Origin: JABWBP01 sp964522165
GTDB taxonomy: Bacteria; Calditrichota; Calditrichia; RBG-13-44-9; J075
DNA: 64,000 nucleotides
NCBI GenBank assembly: GCA_964522165.1
Contig: CAZFVV010000007.1
Location: 13,506 to 77,505, forward strand
Direction of reading: 5' to 3'
Positions 7,259-16,652 of this stretch are shown one piece after another. The notes beneath the pieces were generated by a model, which worked only from the letters and a program-made list of their open reading frames with translations, ran no database searches and was not told the origin of the DNA. How positions within the stretch are numbered: the stretch's first letter is position 1; the number at the start of each line of letters is the position of its first letter. The position numbers were made by a program, and so were the translations under genes.

Positions 7259-10200
7259 TTATACTTCCTTAATACGATTCTCTTCGACGGCATATTCAGA
7301 CGGCAATACTCCGAATTGCTGGCGGAAACAGCGGCTAAAATAGGAGGGGTCGCTGAAACCGACCTGGTAAGCGATTTCAGCGACGGTGCCAGAACGCTTC
7401 TCTAATAATTGCGCCGCTCTCTTCAAGCGTATGGTACGGATAAAATCGACCGGGGATTGATCCGTCAACGCTTTCAGCTTGCGGTGAAGCTGCCCGCGGC
7501 TTAAACCGATTTCCCGCCCGAACTGCTCGACCGAAAAATTTTCGTCCGAAATATAACGGTCGGTAATGTCCATAGCGCGCTGCAAAAATTTTTCATCCGC
7601 AGAGGTAATGGCGATATCTTTCGGCTGTAATTTGATCTCTTTGCCAAAGCGCTCCCGTAATCTGCGGCGCTGCTCGATGAGGTTCTTCACCCGCACCCAC
7701 AATTCTTTGGAATCGAAGGGTTTGACTAAGTAATCGTCCGCTCCCAGGGTCAATCCTTCCAGCTTGCTTTCCCCGGAAGATTTGGCGGTGAGGAGTATCA
7801 GCGGGATGTGGCTGGTGCGCTGGTCGGTCTTGAGTTTTTCGCACAGTTGATAGCCGTCCATCTTCGGCATCATGACGTCGCTGATGATCAAATCGGGCAG
7901 GGTATCGGAAGCCATATCCAGCCCCGCCTGGCCATCTTCGGCTTCCAACACCTGGCAGTAATCGAGCAACTGGCCGCGGATATAGGCGCGCATGTCCGGG
8001 TTATCTTCTACAATAAGGAGGATGGGAGACTCGCCCCCGGTTCCCGGAAACTCTACACTCTCCCCTGCTCCTCCTTCGCTTGCCGGGGAGGAAGCGTTTC
8101 GAGTTTCCAACCCCGTTTCGAGAACAATCGTCTCTGCTTTTCCCTTTGATAAGGGGGCAGTAAGGAGGGGAGGCTCTGTTTCAGCCAAAATTTCATCTTC
8201 CCGCAGATGCGCTTTCTCCAAGGGCAGCAGAATGGTAAATTCCGCGCCCCTTCCCGCCTCGCTATTCACGGAAATTTTGCCGTGGTGCAATTCCACCAAT
8301 TCCCGGGTCAATGCCAGGCCGATGCCGCTGCCTTGCTGGTCCTTGGAATAGCCTTCCCCGCTGCTGTAGAAGCGGTCGAAGATATGCGGAAGATGCTGCG
8401 GAGAGATGCCGGGGCCGGTATCGCGCACGCGGATTTCTAACATCCCCCCTGCCCCCCCTTCAAAGGGGGGAGGCGGCGGGATACCCCCCTTTGAAGGGGG
8501 GGCAGGGGGGATGTCAACCGCCACGATGATTTCTCCGCCTGCCGGGGTAAATTTAAAGGCATTGGAAAGCAGATTGATAAACACTTTTTCCAACTTGTCC
8601 GGGTCAAAATAAATCGGCGGCAGGTTTTCCGGGGATTGGAAGCGCAAATCAATCTTGCGCTGCCTGGTCAGGGATTCAAAGGAGAATACGATTCCTTTCA
8701 GAAATGCCAGCAAATCCCCTGGGCGCGCTTGGAGCTTTAATTTTCCGGCTTCCAGGCGGGAGAGGTCTAACAACTGGTTGATCAAGCGCAGCAGGCGCTG
8801 CCCGTTGCGCCGCATCATACTCAAATCCCGGCGGGTTTCCCGGTCAGGAATTCGCTGATAAATAGTCTCGATCGGTCCCAAAATCAAGGTGAGGGGGGTA
8901 CGAAATTCGTGGGAAATATTCGCAAAAAAGCGCGATTTCATCCGGTCGAGTTCTTTTAACTTCTCCGCTTCTGCCTTTTCCAGCTTCAGATGGTACTTCC
9001 ATCGCTGCCGGTTTAATTCATAGCGGCGCAGGCCGTAGAGCAGGCCGAGAATCAGCAGACCGTAAATTGTATATGCCCAAGCGGTTCGCCACCAGGGCGG
9101 AGGGATGATCAACCTGACCGAAGCGCCGGTTTCGTTCCAGATGCCGTCGCTATTCGTGCCCTTTACCCGAAAAACGTACTCGCCCGGGGGCAAAAAAGAA
9201 AAATTCGCCTTGCGATCGCTGCCGCAATAGATCCAATCCGGGTTCAGGCCCTGCATCTTATAGGCGTATTGATTCCTGTGGATGTTGCTGTAATCCAGGG
9301 CATTGAATTCAAAAGAGACCGCATTAGTCTGATGGGACAACTCGATGGTTGGATTTTCCGATACCGGCGTTGCCAAATGTATCCAGCCGGTCGAGGCATC
9401 CGTTTTCGAGGGATCGCTATATTGAAAATTGGTAATCACAACCGGGGGAAAATAGGGATCATCGCGAATGTCCTCCGGATAAAAGCTATTCAAACCTTTA
9501 ACGCCGCCGAAAAACATTTCCCCATCCGTGGCTTTATGATAAGCAAAGCGGTTGAACTCGTTGTTCTGCAGCCCGTCTTCGACGGTATAAATGCGAAACG
9601 TCCCGGTTTGGGGATTGAATTTTGCCAGCCCCCGGTTGGTGCTCATCCACAGGTTGCCGGCATCATCCGGCAGAATTCCGTAAATCGTATTACTGGGCAG
9701 CCCCTGCGCTTCGGTGTAAGATTTAAAGGATTCCGTTTCGCGGTCAAAACGGTTCAGGCCGAATCCGGCGGTGCCGATCCATAAATATCGCGACGGTTCC
9801 CGGGAATCCGGCGCAATGGTAAAAATGTTATCCCCGCTCAAGCTCCGGGAATTGCCGGGAGCATTGCGATAGTGTTTGATAAACGCTTCCCGTTGCGGAT
9901 CGAAGCAAAAAAGGCCGTTAAAGGTGCCGATCCATAGCCGGCCGTCCTCATCCTGGTAGAAACAGGGAGCGGTTTCCCGGGTTGCGACAACCACGTGGGC
10001 TTCTTCGCCGGCGCCGGGGTAAAAATCATAGCGTTTGAATTGCCCGGTGGTTTGGTCTAAACAGAGGAGGGTTCGGGGATCGACCACGCACCATACATTG
10101 TCGGATTGATCAATGTAGATTTGCCTGATGCTCTCGAAATCACTGTTTTTTGTTATGAATCGTTTTTCGGTTCGGTTCCGGGGATCGATACAAATCAAAT

Positions 10201-11695
10201 CGCCCTGCTCGCCGCCGATTAACCATAAGTTGCCCCGGCGATCCTGGGCGACTACGTCCGCATCGTAGCCTTCCCCCGGCGTTGCCGTAGCCCGGGGTTG
10301 ACCCATAAATTGAGTGGTGGATTTGCCGGTATCACGGTTTACCTGGAATAACAGAACGGAAGTGTACCAGAGCCGGTTCTCGTGCTGGCGGTCTTTCAGG
10401 ATAGAATTGATGCTGTGATCCCTGGTGGAACCGCTCTTCCATTTCAAGGGGTCGCGACTTTGAAAATCCGGATAGGCAAAGCGAATGGTTTTGGGATCAA
10501 ATTTATACAGGCCGTAACCGTTGCTGCCCATCCACAGAACTCCCCCGCGGTCGCGATAAATTGATTCGATATAACCTTGAATTCTGCCCGCTTCATGGGA
10601 GCCGGGTTTTACATAAAGATAGGTTTCCGAAGCGGTTTCGAATACATAATACCCGCCCGCGTAGCTGGAAAACCACAACAGATCGCCGGGTGTTTCGCTA
10701 TCGCGGTTGCCCGCGGGGTAACGTAGTCGCGCCGGGGTAGGTAAGCCGTGCAAATTAAAATACTCGGTAATTTTGGACGGAAAATCATCGGGCAGGGGAT
10801 AGAGGATAAATTGCCGCTTCGAGCGGTCGAAACGCGCCATTCCTTTGCCGGTCATTATCCACACCGCCCCCCGGGAATCCTCGAACAGCGGGCCGCCCTT
10901 GATTTGCAGTGCGGCTTGAGATGCTGCCCCGCTCCAGGCGGTATCCGGCGCTTCCAGGAATAAAGAAGTGCTGATATGGTTTGTAAAAGGGTCATTTACC
11001 GTAACCCACAGGCCTCCCCGGCGGTCAAACAACAGGTACTCAATATTCAATGCAGCTTTGGAATAACGGGTTACCCGGTAGGCCGGTGTCTCAGCCGGCG
11101 GATTTTTTTTATCGCGCCGGTCGGCTTGCGGGGCGAGCCTGTTCAGACCGCTGCGCTTGGTTCCGATCCACAACGCCCCGCTGGTATCCTCCGCCATCAC
11201 GGTAATGGAATTGCTGCTCAGGCTGCGAGAATTGCCCGGTTCATTTTTAAAGCGTCGAAAAGTGTTTTCTTTGCGATTGAAGAGATTCAGCCCTTTTTCG
11301 CGGGTTCCCACCCACAGCCGGTTTTGGCTGTCCTCAAAAAGCGCAAACACATAATTGTCTGAAATGGAGGTCGAATCGGTAGGATCGTGGCGGTAAATAG
11401 TAAAGCGCTGGCCGTCGTATCTGTTCAGCCCGTCCTTGGTGCCGAACCACATATAGCCCAGGTGGTCCTGTAAAATCGCGGCTACCATGCCCTGGGACAG
11501 CCCCTCTTCCGCCCCGATGTGTTCGAAGTGTATCTCCTCGAAGGCCCGGGCCAGGGCCTTTTCTTTAGCTTCTCTTCCGGCCGCGGAGGGCTGCGATTTC
11601 ACGATCAAGAGCGGAGTGGAATCTTGCTGCCCAAACGCCCACAACTCCAGCAGCGCGGTTAAAAAAATAGCAATCTTCCAGGATTTCAGCACCAT
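7259..11695 (-). CDS. Hybrid two-component sensor/regulator (HTCS): propeller-Y_Y_Y-HisKA-HATPase-REC-AraC
   Basis: The 1478-residue product resembles the one-chain hybrid systems of Bacteroidetes. A signal peptide (1-22) leads to a large periplasmic region of two-component propeller repeats (GAEEGLSQGMVAAILQDHLG, then many LWIGT.GLNRFD strands), a Y_Y_Y domain at about 780-860 and one membrane helix at about 865-885. Inside the cell come the H-box ISHEFRTPL (His near 925), N-box NLLSNAFKF, G-box DTGPGI, a receiver with phospho-acceptor Asp in ISDVMMPKMDG (near 1272), and a C-terminal AraC pair of helix-turn-helices (about 1385-1472). Known relatives sense polysaccharide fragments and activate local uptake genes; no SusC/D pair is nearby, so the ligand is unknown. 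Two palindromic repeats are inserted in-frame, one in the ATPase domain and one in the linker before the receiver. Confidence 0.95.
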   Translation of the reverse strand: MVLKSWKIAIFLTALLELWAFGQQDSTPLLIVKSQPSAAGREAKEKALARAFEEIHFEHIGAEEGLSQGMVAAILQDHLGYMWFGTKDGLNRYDGQRFTIYRHDPTDSTSISDNYVFALFEDSQNRLWVGTREKGLNLFNRKENTFRRFKNEPGNSRSLSSNSITVMAEDTSGALWIGTKRSGLNRLAPQADRRDKKNPPAETPAYRVTRYSKAALNIEYLLFDRRGGLWVTVNDPFTNHISTSLFLEAPDTAWSGAASQAALQIKGGPLFEDSRGAVWIMTGKGMARFDRSKRQFILYPLPDDFPSKITEYFNLHGLPTPARLRYPAGNRDSETPGDLLWFSSYAGGYYVFETASETYLYVKPGSHEAGRIQGYIESIYRDRGGVLWMGSNGYGLYKFDPKTIRFAYPDFQSRDPLKWKSGSTRDHSINSILKDRQHENRLWYTSVLLFQVNRDTGKSTTQFMGQPRATATPGEGYDADVVAQDRRGNLWLIGGEQGDLICIDPRNRTEKRFITKNSDFESIRQIYIDQSDNVWCVVDPRTLLCLDQTTGQFKRYDFYPGAGEEAHVVVATRETAPCFYQDEDGRLWIGTFNGLFCFDPQREAFIKHYRNAPGNSRSLSGDNIFTIAPDSREPSRYLWIGTAGFGLNRFDRETESFKSYTEAQGLPSNTIYGILPDDAGNLWMSTNRGLAKFNPQTGTFRIYTVEDGLQNNEFNRFAYHKATDGEMFFGGVKGLNSFYPEDIRDDPYFPPVVITNFQYSDPSKTDASTGWIHLATPVSENPTIELSHQTNAVSFEFNALDYSNIHRNQYAYKMQGLNPDWIYCGSDRKANFSFLPPGEYVFRVKGTNSDGIWNETGASVRLIIPPPWWRTAWAYTIYGLLILGLLYGLRRYELNRQRWKYHLKLEKAEAEKLKELDRMKSRFFANISHEFRTPLTLILGPIETIYQRIPDRETRRDLSMMRRNGQRLLRLINQLLDLSRLEAGKLKLQARPGDLLAFLKGIVFSFESLTRQRKIDLRFQSPENLPPIYFDPDKLEKVFINLLSNAFKFTPAGGEIIVAVDIPPAPPSKGGIPPPPPFEGGAGGMLEIRVRDTGPGISPQHLPHIFDRFYSSGEGYSKDQQGSGIGLALTRELVELHHGKISVNSEAGRGAEFTILLPLEKAHLREDEILAETEPPLLTAPLSKGKAETIVLETGLETRNASSPASEGGAGESVEFPGTGGESPILLIVEDNPDMRAYIRGQLLDYCQVLEAEDGQAGLDMASDTLPDLIISDVMMPKMDGYQLCEKLKTDQRTSHIPLILLTAKSSGESKLEGLTLGADDYLVKPFDSKELWVRVKNLIEQRRRLRERFGKEIKLQPKDIAITSADEKFLQRAMDITDRYISDENFSVEQFGREIGLSRGQLHRKLKALTDQSPVDFIRTIRLKRAAQLLEKRSGTVAEIAYQVGFSDPSYFSRCFRQQFGVLPSEYAVEENRIKEV
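8050..8175. repeat. Degenerate C-rich/G-rich inverted repeat inside the hybrid sensor gene
   Basis: The segment reads CTCTCCCCTGCTCCTCC on one side and GGGGGCAGTAAGGAGGGGAG on the other. It encodes the linker between the ATPase and receiver domains, with SPASEGGAGES and LLTAPLSKGK resembling the coding potential of the palindrome at 8441-8513. It appears to be an older, eroded copy of the same element. Confidence 0.55.
8441..8513. repeat. Perfect 30-bp palindromic element inserted in the HATPase domain coding region
   Basis: Left arm 8441-8470 starts CATCCCCCCTGCCCCC; right arm 8484-8513 is its exact reverse complement, separated by 13 nt. Translated in frame it gives a PPAPPSKGG ... PPFEGGAGG stretch at about residues 1060-1085, between the N-box and G-box of the kinase. 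The frame stays open. Confidence 0.9.
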
Positions 11696-11963
11696 ACTAT
11701 ATCAGTGAAAGCTTTTGGACTTTGGGGATAGATAAATACTTATTACCTGAATTCCCCGGGAACAATTGGCCAAGGATGAATTTCCATACGGATACTAATA
11801 GAACCAATTGCTTCTATAAATCTATTTTAAAAATGTTTAAATCCCAAAAGACTTCCGACTTACCTGGTGGAGCTCCCCGCGCAGCATCGAAATCAATGTA
11901 AGCAACTCGAAGTAAATTTGCAAATTTACGGTACAGGTGGGCAGTATATTTTGGCATGAAACA

Positions 11964-11999
11964 GCGCGGGGCATTCGAGCCCATTCGAATGCCCCGCGC
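11964..11999 (-). terminator. Strong hairpin downstream of the cohesin/dockerin gene
   Basis: Arms 11964-11978 and 11985-11999 are a perfect 15-bp inverted repeat (GCGCGGGGCATTCGA) with a 6-nt loop. It lies about 100 bp past the stop of the minus-strand surface-protein gene. No good T-tract follows on that strand, so it may be a transcript-end stabiliser rather than a classical intrinsic terminator. Confidence 0.55.
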
Positions 12000-12023
12000 C
12001 CTAAATCCATTTTTTAACTCTTC

Positions 12024-12075
12024 CTTCTTCTTTCTTCTTTCTTCTTTCTTCTTTCTTCTTTCTTCTTTCTTCTCT
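12024..12075. repeat. Heptanucleotide microsatellite (CTTCTTT)n
   Basis: About seven copies of a 7-bp unit CTTCTTT run without interruption just beyond the stop codon of the surface-protein gene. On the coding strand this is a pure purine tract, GAAAGAA repeated. Confidence 0.92.
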
Positions 12076-12095
12076 CCTTACTGCCCGAGATTCTG

Positions 12096-15000
12096 CTACT
12101 TCATAAGCAACAGCTTGCGGTCGGCGTTAAACTTCCCGGCTTTCATCCGCAGGAAGTACATTCCCGAGGGCACTGGCTGGTTCTGGTCATTTTTGCCTTC
12201 CCAGCGTACCAGGTAGGTTCCGGCCTGCTGCTTTCCGTTCACCAGGGTTTGCACCTTCTGCCCCAACACGTTATACACCACGATCTGCACGTCCACCGCT
12301 TCCGGCAGTTGGTAGTGGATTTCCGTGGCCGGGTTGAAGGGGTTGGGATAGTTATCCAGCGCAAAGGATGCCGGCGCTTCGTTCGTCCCCGGGGCGTCCA
12401 CTACTTTTACCGCCGGCAACAGGTCGGTAAACGTTTGCGCCGCAGCCATGGCGCTGAAGCTCAAGGAAACGGGAGCGTTCCCAAGCGTTTGCGCATTTCC
12501 CCTCACGATGAAGCGGGCGTTCAGAACGTTCACCATGCCTTCAGCGCCCTGGGGGTAGGCGTGGGCGGCGATCAATTGACCCCGTTTGGCATTGAGGTCG
12601 TTCACCACCGGATTCCCGAATCCTTCCGCAGCGCCGCCATCGAAGCCGGTGAATTCCAGTAAGGCGGGATCCCAGGCCATGGTCATGGTGTAACTGCCTA
12701 ATTTTTGACCGGATTTCGCCATGTTGACCATTACCGGAACGTCCAGGGCCTGGCCGGATAAATTCAGGGCGGCATAGGTCTGTATTTCAGCGCCTTGCGC
12801 AACCGGCGCAACGGTTGATTTGCCGAGCGGAGCGGGCGCCGGTAAGCAGACCGGGGTGCCCACCGGGAAGGGTACCGGGAACCCGACTTCCCAGCTCAGG
12901 GTGACCAGCGCATCGGTGGAGTTGGTTAGGCCGTCTTGCGTCGCGTCGCCGAAACCAATGGCAATACGATCCAGGAAGGGCTGGGGCAGCGGGAAGCCGG
13001 TGTCGAATGAGAGCATCAGCAGGGCGTCCAGGGAGTTGACCGCATTATCGCCGTTGATGTCGCCCAGCAAGCCCGGGGTGCAGGTAGTAACGATATTGAT
13101 GCAAGCCCCGTTCACGGTCAAGAAGGGCAGTAGATTGGTGAAGGACCCTGCCGCAGCCATGGCGGAGAATTGTACATCCAGGCAGCCGTTGGTTCCTATC
13201 GCCCCAACTGCATCAAAACTTACATTCAATATATCAACCAGGCCCGCGGCGCCGGTGGCTTTGGCCCCGTTGAACACGATTACCCCGTTGGCGGCATTCC
13301 CGTCGTTCACAAACCCGGTAAAACCGGAGAGGATTCCGGAATTTCCGGTGTAACTGAAATGGGCCGGATTCCAGGTGAGGGTGGCGGTAAAGCTGCCCAA
13401 AAGTTCATTCGGTGCGGGCATGTTGCTCATATCCACTTTAACCTCGGCAGTAAAGTTACCGCCCTGGGGTACGGTGGGGGGGCAATTTACCGAACCGGTG
13501 ACCTGCCCGGTGACGGTCGTTTCGAACAGGCCCAGGTAAGCGGCCATCAAATCCGTCTGGTTATTAGCCATCAGCTCCAGGCCGTGGGGGGTTATTTTAT
13601 AGAGGGGTTTTTCGGCGGAGCGATGAACCTTCGCTGTGGAGGGGAAAGCGATTCTTTTAACTACCTTTCGAGTGGTTTGATTCGCCGGGCGGGCTTTATA
13701 AGTTCCTTCCTGCGCTTCCTGCGGCGCGAAGTTCTTCACCACCCGGGTTTCCGGATTCAGGGGCGCGGGAGAGCTCATCATCCCGCCGAAGGAGGGAACC
13801 ACCCCAATGGCTTTTCCGTCGCCGGGGCCGTAGCCGGTATTATACAACCCGTGGATGTCGGTATTGGCGTCATTCTGCCAGATGGCGCTGGAGCCAATCG
13901 CCGATAGCTCATCCATGAAGCTGTTATCACCGTTATAGTCAAAGGTAAATGCGGACAGTTGATTGAGACCAATTAGCCCGGCGACATCTCCCTGGCCGTC
14001 TCCAAGAGGCGTGCAATCAAACCAGGGGTTAATATTGTAACCCCCGGCGCTTACCGGATCATAGGCGAAGCAGTCGCCCCCTTCCAGGTAGATCCTTCCG
14101 CCGTTGGCCAGGTAGGTTTCTAAAGCTGCGGCTTCCGGGTCGCCGGCGCCTAAGATGTGGTTGTTGGAAAAGATACCCAGCACCACCCAAACCGCATCGA
14201 ACTGGCTGAGGTCGTTGCCGAACTCGAAGAGATTATCGGTCACCACGGCGCTGCGGCCGTTAGCCACCAGGGCGTTAAAAATACTGTCGCCGCTGGCGGC
14301 GCTGGCCCCGGCAACGTCCGCCGGCACCCATACCAGGTGATCCGGGGTAGCGGGAGCCAAACCGAAGAAGTTGACGACGGCGGCCATCAGGTCATCTTTG
14401 GTGCTGGGGGCGACAGCGTCGGTCAATTCCGCCAGAGCATAGGAGAAGCAGAAGGTCTTCTGCCCGGAAGCGCCGCTATGCTGCGCCGCTACATTCCCGT
14501 AACCGGATTCCATAAAGGCAATGGTACCGCCGCCGGCAGTATAGGTGTCGATAAACGTATTATTGACCTGTGTAGAAGCAGTAAATAGCATCCCGTCTGC
14601 AAGGGTGCCGGCCTGTCCCTGCAACCCATTGATGACATTGGTGCCGCCGTCTGCCGCGTCGGTTAATCCGAATAGATTATGCAAAGCTGTATTCGCACCC
14701 TGGTCGAACCCTAAGGCGTCGCCGCCTTCCAGGTACACCTTGCCGCCGGCCTGGAGATAGGCTTGCACGGCCGCGGCCATGGTATTGTCAAAAACCGTGA
14801 GGGTGCTGCCGTTCGCGCCATAATTGCCGAAAGACAGGAATACCGCATCGTAACCGATCAGGGAAGCAGGGAAAACGTTGGTATAGGTGGTGGTCAGACC
14901 GGCGTTGGTCAAATAAGTGTTAATATATGCGCCGCTGTAATCCTGGCCGCCTAAGGCGCCTTCCCAGACTAAAATGCCGGAGTTCGCGCCGGTCCCCAGA

Positions 15001-16652
15001 TTAAACGCGCCAATACGCGTTTTCCAGTTGAAAGCACTTGAGGTCGCATAATATTCGTTGGTATACCAAAATGTTGCATCGTCGTTGGGATCCACAGTCA
15101 TCATAGTATAGTCACCCCAACGGTTGGGGTTGGTTTGCGAGCCAGTACCCGCAAAAATGCTTTCCTCTGCTACATCCATCACTCCCGGCGCAGCGCCTGC
15201 GGTGTGGCCGGTGAAGCGAATGGAAGGAAAGGTGGTGCTGCTGGATACTGAATAGCCCAGGGCGATGTTTCCCATTCCATCCATGGCAATACTGCCCATC
15301 CAGCGGTGATCGTTGTCCGGGGCGTAAGTGCCTTGCTGGAAAATACTCCATCCGCCGCCGCTATTGCGTAACTCATACCAGCGGATACCGGCATGATTTG
15401 TCCCCACATCAACAGTATGGTTGGTTACCATTGACTTATGAGTGCCGAAGTCGCGGTATTGGAGGCTGAACATCGTAAAATGGGAAAGGATATCCAGTCC
15501 CTGTGCGGTACCGGGCTGCGGTATATCAGTGGTAAATACACCGTCATAAGGAGTTACCGGCAGGAAGGTTGGCCCGGTAAAAGTGGATGCGGGTAGATTG
15601 TTCCAATTGGGGGTAAGCTCAAACAATGCCAGCCTGTCAGACGGAGCGCCGGTCAGCCCGTCATCCTGGTGTCCTACAATCGGAATCGGGGTTCCAGGAG
15701 CGGGAGCAGGGCCATCAAGATCAGCCGAAATGAAACCATCTGAGCCGATCCCGGGAAGCAAAGCAGAGATATTGAATACCAACATTTGTGCAGGATTCCC
15801 GGCTAACATTTTATTGCGTTCCAGGGCACCGGCTTTCATACTAAAACCACCGCCGTTTGGGAATACTCGATAAGTTGCGGTATAAGCATCGCCCCACACA
15901 CCGAACTTGGGATAATCGGGAAAATCGGTAGTAAAATTAAATTGATAGCGATAATATGCCCCGGTAGGATCCGGTGTTTGGGAGCAGGCGACACAAATGG
16001 ATTGGTTATTCGGATCATCGACTGCAAATTGGCTCAAAAACCAGCGATCAGCCAACTGGTCATAGAGAACGATCGGGTCGCCGTTGTTATTCGTTTCACA
16101 CGGTCCGCCAAAACCGGCCCATAAAGTGTTGATGTCGAAAGGACCCAGTACGCTATTGCCCGCCTTATCAAATATTTCATAGACTGAGTTAGCCATTTGA
16201 ACATAGTGATTTGGCCCGACATCGCCGTTCTGATCCGGCGGCGCTCCGCCACCACCGATGTTATCTCCTACTTCCAATCCATCAAAACTCAGGAGCACGG
16301 TACGAGAGCTATTTTCACCTTGCCAGTCTTGAAGCGATGGATCTTCTATAAAAGGCTGATCTTTAACCAGACCCTCAAAAGGGTATGGCTTAAGGGGAAT
16401 TATTTTCTGCTCGCCGGTAGAGGCCGGGAGTTTATAAATTTTAACCTGTTCACTTAATGTAAGAGACTGGTCGTTTCTTACGGATGTCAGTACCTTTTCC
16501 GGCTTGACAGTTTGTGACTGCGAATTATCAGCAATCTGCTGGCTGGTTTGGGGGCGTTTTTTCTGGGCAAAGAGCGAAGTGGCCAGGCAAACCATTGCCA
16601 AAAAAATTATTGAAAATCCGCGAAGCATATAATTCTTGTTTAGTCGGTACAT
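12096..16652 (-). CDS. 1518-residue surface protein with cohesin-like and dockerin domains and sorting tail
   Basis: AAGGAG (16661-16666 complement) sits 8 bases before the ATG. A signal peptide (to about residue 29) is followed by a region with DQNGDVGPNHYVQMAN, also found in large secreted proteins of unknown role. Two Rossmann/amidotransferase-like units follow at about 560-750 and 770-950; each opens with an LVW strand and includes YLEGGD/IYLEGGD. Then come a cohesin-like domain (about 1057-1187), a dockerin with two calcium loops (GDINGDNAVNSLDALLML and GDATQDGLTNSTDALVTL, about 1197-1257), a second cohesin-like domain (about 1297-1417) and the sorting domain with YPNPFNPATEIHYQLP ending KLLLMK. 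Having both cohesin and dockerin on one chain suggests self-assembly or recruitment of partners at the surface (inference). No catalytic residues were recognised. Confidence 0.88.
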   Translation of the reverse strand: MYRLNKNYMLRGFSIIFLAMVCLATSLFAQKKRPQTSQQIADNSQSQTVKPEKVLTSVRNDQSLTLSEQVKIYKLPASTGEQKIIPLKPYPFEGLVKDQPFIEDPSLQDWQGENSSRTVLLSFDGLEVGDNIGGGGAPPDQNGDVGPNHYVQMANSVYEIFDKAGNSVLGPFDINTLWAGFGGPCETNNNGDPIVLYDQLADRWFLSQFAVDDPNNQSICVACSQTPDPTGAYYRYQFNFTTDFPDYPKFGVWGDAYTATYRVFPNGGGFSMKAGALERNKMLAGNPAQMLVFNISALLPGIGSDGFISADLDGPAPAPGTPIPIVGHQDDGLTGAPSDRLALFELTPNWNNLPASTFTGPTFLPVTPYDGVFTTDIPQPGTAQGLDILSHFTMFSLQYRDFGTHKSMVTNHTVDVGTNHAGIRWYELRNSGGGWSIFQQGTYAPDNDHRWMGSIAMDGMGNIALGYSVSSSTTFPSIRFTGHTAGAAPGVMDVAEESIFAGTGSQTNPNRWGDYTMMTVDPNDDATFWYTNEYYATSSAFNWKTRIGAFNLGTGANSGILVWEGALGGQDYSGAYINTYLTNAGLTTTYTNVFPASLIGYDAVFLSFGNYGANGSTLTVFDNTMAAAVQAYLQAGGKVYLEGGDALGFDQGANTALHNLFGLTDAADGGTNVINGLQGQAGTLADGMLFTASTQVNNTFIDTYTAGGGTIAFMESGYGNVAAQHSGASGQKTFCFSYALAELTDAVAPSTKDDLMAAVVNFFGLAPATPDHLVWVPADVAGASAASGDSIFNALVANGRSAVVTDNLFEFGNDLSQFDAVWVVLGIFSNNHILGAGDPEAAALETYLANGGRIYLEGGDCFAYDPVSAGGYNINPWFDCTPLGDGQGDVAGLIGLNQLSAFTFDYNGDNSFMDELSAIGSSAIWQNDANTDIHGLYNTGYGPGDGKAIGVVPSFGGMMSSPAPLNPETRVVKNFAPQEAQEGTYKARPANQTTRKVVKRIAFPSTAKVHRSAEKPLYKITPHGLELMANNQTDLMAAYLGLFETTVTGQVTGSVNCPPTVPQGGNFTAEVKVDMSNMPAPNELLGSFTATLTWNPAHFSYTGNSGILSGFTGFVNDGNAANGVIVFNGAKATGAAGLVDILNVSFDAVGAIGTNGCLDVQFSAMAAAGSFTNLLPFLTVNGACINIVTTCTPGLLGDINGDNAVNSLDALLMLSFDTGFPLPQPFLDRIAIGFGDATQDGLTNSTDALVTLSWEVGFPVPFPVGTPVCLPAPAPLGKSTVAPVAQGAEIQTYAALNLSGQALDVPVMVNMAKSGQKLGSYTMTMAWDPALLEFTGFDGGAAEGFGNPVVNDLNAKRGQLIAAHAYPQGAEGMVNVLNARFIVRGNAQTLGNAPVSLSFSAMAAAQTFTDLLPAVKVVDAPGTNEAPASFALDNYPNPFNPATEIHYQLPEAVDVQIVVYNVLGQKVQTLVNGKQQAGTYLVRWEGKNDQNQPVPSGMYFLRMKAGKFNADRKLLLMK

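Larger units (their letters stand above)
11696..12095. other. Intergenic region between hybrid sensor and surface protein
   Basis: This 400-bp stretch has no convincing gene. It holds a 15-bp perfect hairpin and a heptanucleotide microsatellite (listed separately) on the side of the surface-protein stop codon. The half next to the sensor start (11700-11940) is AT-rich and presumably contains its promoter, but no clear consensus was recognised. Confidence 0.7.

Noticed and set aside
11956..12216. 86-residue plus-strand frame over the microsatellite
   Set aside because: Its product is the translated CTTCTTT repeat (FFFLLSS runs) and overlaps the sorting domain of the minus-strand surface protein.
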